From assembly GCA_037892765.1 (NCBI GenBank), contig JBBKBW010000001.1: DNA of 64,000 nt; one strand, 5' to 3'. Below are positions 62,115 through 64,000 of the stretch, piece after piece. Origin of the DNA: Clostridium_AQ sp900552125. GTDB lineage: Bacteria > Bacillota_I > Bacilli_A > Erysipelotrichales > Erysipelotrichaceae. A program made the position numbers and the translations under genes. The notes under the pieces are model-generated. The model was not told where the DNA came from. It searched no databases and worked only from the letters and a program-made list of their open reading frames with translations. How positions within the stretch are numbered: position 1 is the stretch's first letter; every line of letters starts with the position of its first letter.

Positions 62115-63320
62115 ATGGCAATCAACGCTACATCTGAAGGAAAAGAAGTTACCCTTCATACACATTTTGAAAGCAAATCAGAAACAACAACAAACCACAA
62201 AAAAATTATAAATAACATTTTTGAAATTTCAGCAGTCCATGAGTTTGCAGACTCTTTACACGAAGTTGGAGAAGAAGGAAAATACGGGTATGACTGGTAT
62301 TTCATTAAGCAGGCACCACTCCTGAATGGTGCGCCAGGATACGACTTTCATTGGGCAGGAACTAGACAAGTAGTATGGACGAAACAAAAAAATAACACTC
62401 AAAAGCAAGAAAGCTGGTATATTGGTCAGGGTGAAGTAGCTTTAAACTATGTTTCAGCATATACAATGGAATCTTTTTTCCCAGTTTCTCCCAATGTAGT
62501 AACGCTACATGAAGTGAAACCAACAGCATTAAATGAAACAAGAGAACAGACCATTTCGAACAGTACTAGTATCGGAGGTGCGTTTAGTGGAGGTGTTTCT
62601 AGTGAAAATGGATTACATGGAGAAGGGCAAGCTTCCTTAAATTGGGGGCTAAATTTTCAAGAATCAGAAACCACAATAATTTATGATTGCACATGTAAAA
62701 GCTATACAGATGGAAGTAAAGTAAAGTGGGAATATACCTTTAGAAAGCCAGATTACCATTACCAGCGAATCAAGAATGTACCAGAGCTTTCTCACTCAAC
62801 CTTCAATCCTGTTAATCTTTGGATATGGAGAGTTCCGACAAAATACAGGAAAGATATTACATCTTTTAAAAGTATTATAACCATTGACGTATCAAGTATA
62901 ATTACCCGTTACAGCGGATCACAGCCAGCAAAGGTTATTCCAGCATTGAGTGACTCCGTGTCCTTTGATATTCCACTCCCTGTTCCGCCATTACTATCTT
63001 GTCAAACTGATTATATTTCTGTTGACAGAAATGGCGGTACAAAAAATGTTGCAATCATGACTGAATATGAAAACCTGAAAATCACATTTGACGGAAAAAC
63101 ATCTTGTGACTGGATCAAAGTTAACCATCTTCGAGCACACACAGAAAAATCCGTACTAGAAATCACTGTGAATGCACTCGAGGAAGCACAGGGAAACAGA
63201 AGTTGTACAATCAAGGTTTCCGGCGATAATGGTGGCAAAGTATTGAGTTACCAGCGTAGTTCAGAAGTAAAAGAAAGTATTGAATTAGTTGTTTCTCAGT
63301 CTAAAGATTTGGTAAAATAA
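62115..63320 (+). CDS. Leukocidin/hemolysin-fold pore-forming protein with C-terminal BACON-like domain
   Basis: The 401-residue protein has no signal peptide. Residues about 45-285 fit the beta-barrel leukocidin/alpha-hemolysin family in order. There is an aromatic-rich beta-sandwich start (YDWYFIKQAP), then a Gly/Ser stretch that would be the membrane-crossing stem (STSIGGAFSGGVSSENG, about 149-166). Next come the WEYTF strand and the family-typical pair VPELSHSTFNPVNLWIW (about 225-242), like the ELPxxxxSxFNP segment of LukF. Residues about 290-395 look like a BACON domain (ISVDRNGGTKNVAI, then CDWIKV). AAGGAGG lies before the start. It stands alone with no immunity or secretion gene. Assignment is from patterns, not a search. 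Confidence 0.72.
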   Translation: MAINATSEGKEVTLHTHFESKSETTTNHKKIINNIFEISAVHEFADSLHEVGEEGKYGYDWYFIKQAPLLNGAPGYDFHWAGTRQVVWTKQKNNTQKQESWYIGQGEVALNYVSAYTMESFFPVSPNVVTLHEVKPTALNETREQTISNSTSIGGAFSGGVSSENGLHGEGQASLNWGLNFQESETTIIYDCTCKSYTDGSKVKWEYTFRKPDYHYQRIKNVPELSHSTFNPVNLWIWRVPTKYRKDITSFKSIITIDVSSIITRYSGSQPAKVIPALSDSVSFDIPLPVPPLLSCQTDYISVDRNGGTKNVAIMTEYENLKITFDGKTSCDWIKVNHLRAHTEKSVLEITVNALEEAQGNRSCTIKVSGDNGGKVLSYQRSSEVKESIELVVSQSKDLVK

Positions 63321-63395
63321 AGAAGTTCACTCTCTTATTTTCCGCAAAACTTAAAAGGCACAGTATCTCATGCAACAATGAAAAAAGATTTATCA

Positions 63396-63440
63396 AAATA
63401 GAGGCAAAATTAACAAAAGATTTTACCTCTATTTTTATTA
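63396..63440 (+). terminator. Terminator after the leukocidin-like gene
   Basis: AAATAGAGG(C)AAAAT pairs with ATTTT(AC)CCTCTATTT and ends in TTTTTATT. Confidence 0.85.
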
Positions 63441-63470
63441 CACATGTTAATTTTATAACGTTACAGTAAA

Positions 63471-63520
63471 AATAATCCTAAGTTATACTTTTACCATAAC
63501 TTCGGATTATTTTATTACTT
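63471..63520. terminator. Second, bidirectional hairpin terminator
   Basis: AATAATCCTAAGTTAT and ATAACTTCGGATTATT form a 16-bp stem with one mismatch and a 9-base loop, with T-runs on both strands. Confidence 0.75.
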
Positions 63521-63646
63521 TGATTTTCGCTTAACAACTAATTAATCCTGCCACTAATAAACTGCCTAATGCTAACCATTCATATAGATGTATAGATTGA
63601 CCATATCCAGTTTGCACATTTTCTTTATTTTCGTACAACTGAAGGT

Positions 63647-63755
63647 TGTTTGAATATTTTCACTGTCGTCATATAGTGATATAGTGTCGTCATTGGATTA
63701 ACATGATGTCGTTACTCCATTAACACTATGTCGTCATAGAGGTGAAATATTCACT
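63647..63755. repeat. Array of four TGTCGT iterons with flanking inverted repeats
   Basis: TGTCGT occurs at 63,664, 63,685, 63,707 and 63,729, that is every 21-22 bp, in a looser repeat of the form TTAACAxxATGTCGTCAT. The array is flanked by GAATATTTTCAC on the left (63,652-63,663) and the near-complement GTGAAATATTC on the right (about 63,742-63,752). The spacing of two helix turns suggests a protein array bound on one face. The closest pattern I know is the transposase (TnsB/TniA) binding end of Tn7- and Tn552-type elements; replication iterons are the alternative. Confidence 0.65.
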
Positions 63756-63773
63756 AAAGCAGATATATAATAG

Positions 63774-63828
63774 AGGCTTTAACGAATTAACTTAATTTAG
63801 CAAGTTAATCCGTTGGCTTCTTTTTTTA
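63774..63828 (+). terminator. Long hairpin with T-run
   Basis: GAGGCT(TT)AACGAATTAACTT pairs with AAGTTAATCCGTTGGCTTC around a short loop, followed by TTTTTTT. It is terminator-like on the plus strand although no coding gene lies just upstream. Confidence 0.65.
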
Positions 63829-63829
63829 G

Positions 63830-64000
63830 GCTGAAAAATAAAAAAATCACATTATTCTGCAACTGTGACCATATATTACCTTATTTTTTATTCTTTTTTA
63901 CTATTTTTGGGCGCACTTCACCTATCATCTGCAAAAAAACTTCTTTTTTAGGGCTTCTGCCTAATTTTTCCACTGGATTTTTTTATTTTTCTTATCCTGA
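63830..64000. other. Window end: A/T-run-rich, possible 3' end of a gene on the minus strand
   Basis: A 33-codon open stretch on the minus strand (63,881-63,982) codes for a basic peptide (KEVFLQMIGEVRPKIVKKNK near its end). It looks protein-like but lacks a start codon and meets a stop upstream. It could be the tail of a frameshifted or decayed gene right of the window. Nothing else is visible. Confidence 0.3.

Noticed and set aside
63660..63740. CRISPR array
   Set aside because: Repeats share only 6-10 bp with 21-22 bp period; there are no 25-36-bp identical repeats and no cas genes nearby.

Overview
The window reads as the chromosome of an AT-rich, spore-forming Firmicute, most likely of the class Erysipelotrichia. 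The evidence is a dacF-spoIIAA-spoIIAB-sigF locus, a spoIIGA-sigE-sigG-ylmC-sepF-ylmH-divIVA-ileS cluster, a sufCDSUB operon, RNase J, and T-box control of pheST and ileS. The lineage is inferred from gene order and protein style, not from a database search.

Region 1 (1 to about 19,057) is one arm of an integrative and conjugative element (ICE) of the Tn1549/CTn type, visibly richer in GC than the rest. Every gene is on the minus strand. In transcription order: an HNH-repeat-like DNA-binding protein, ParA, ParB, a small membrane protein, a Cys-rich protein, SSB, an unknown protein, two RepA-type replication proteins, a DnaC-like loader, PcfB, the VirD4 coupling protein, Maff2, a TrbL/VirB6 channel protein, PrgI, VirB4, a DUF3789 microprotein, a large 3D/M23/NlpC-P60 cell-wall hydrolase, DUF4315, DUF4366, an MT-A70 methyltransferase and the start of topoisomerase III. 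Relaxase, integrase and the other end lie left of base 1. VirB4 is split by about 338 bp of hairpin-rich non-coding DNA that looks like an intron or intron relic. The element ends inside sigF: the forespore sigma factor is cut after 80 codons and closed by an element-supplied stop codon.

Region 2 (19 to 42.5 kb) is housekeeping chromosome: dacF, the truncated spoIIA operon, a siroheme sulfite/nitrite reductase, an SGNH hydrolase, 5-formyl-THF cyclo-ligase, sufCDSUB, two PrsA-type foldases, a HIT protein, coaD, rsmD, an ftsW/rodA-type gene, def, rnj, a degenerate metallophosphoesterase, and pheST behind a T-box.

Region 3 (42.5 to 52.8 kb) is a complete Gram-positive type IV pilus operon read leftward: pilin, prepilin peptidase, PilC, PilM, PilN, PilO, three prepilin-like proteins, PilB and PilT. 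The largest prepilin carries tandem repeats resembling chitin-binding (CBM5/12) modules.

Region 4 (53 to 61.2 kb) holds an rRNA/tRNA methyltransferase, ileS with its T-box, the division genes divIVA, ylmH, sepF and ylmC, and the sporulation sigma factors sigG and sigE with spoIIGA. SigE and SigG look intact, so the sporulation block seen here is specific to sigF.

Region 5 (61.2 to 64 kb) is accessory DNA. It holds a lone gene for a leukocidin/hemolysin-fold protein with a C-terminal BACON-like domain and no signal peptide. A perfect 19-bp hairpin lies upstream of it and stacked terminators downstream. Beyond these are four TGTCGT iterons at 21-22 bp spacing, resembling the transposase-binding end of a Tn7/Tn552-like element.
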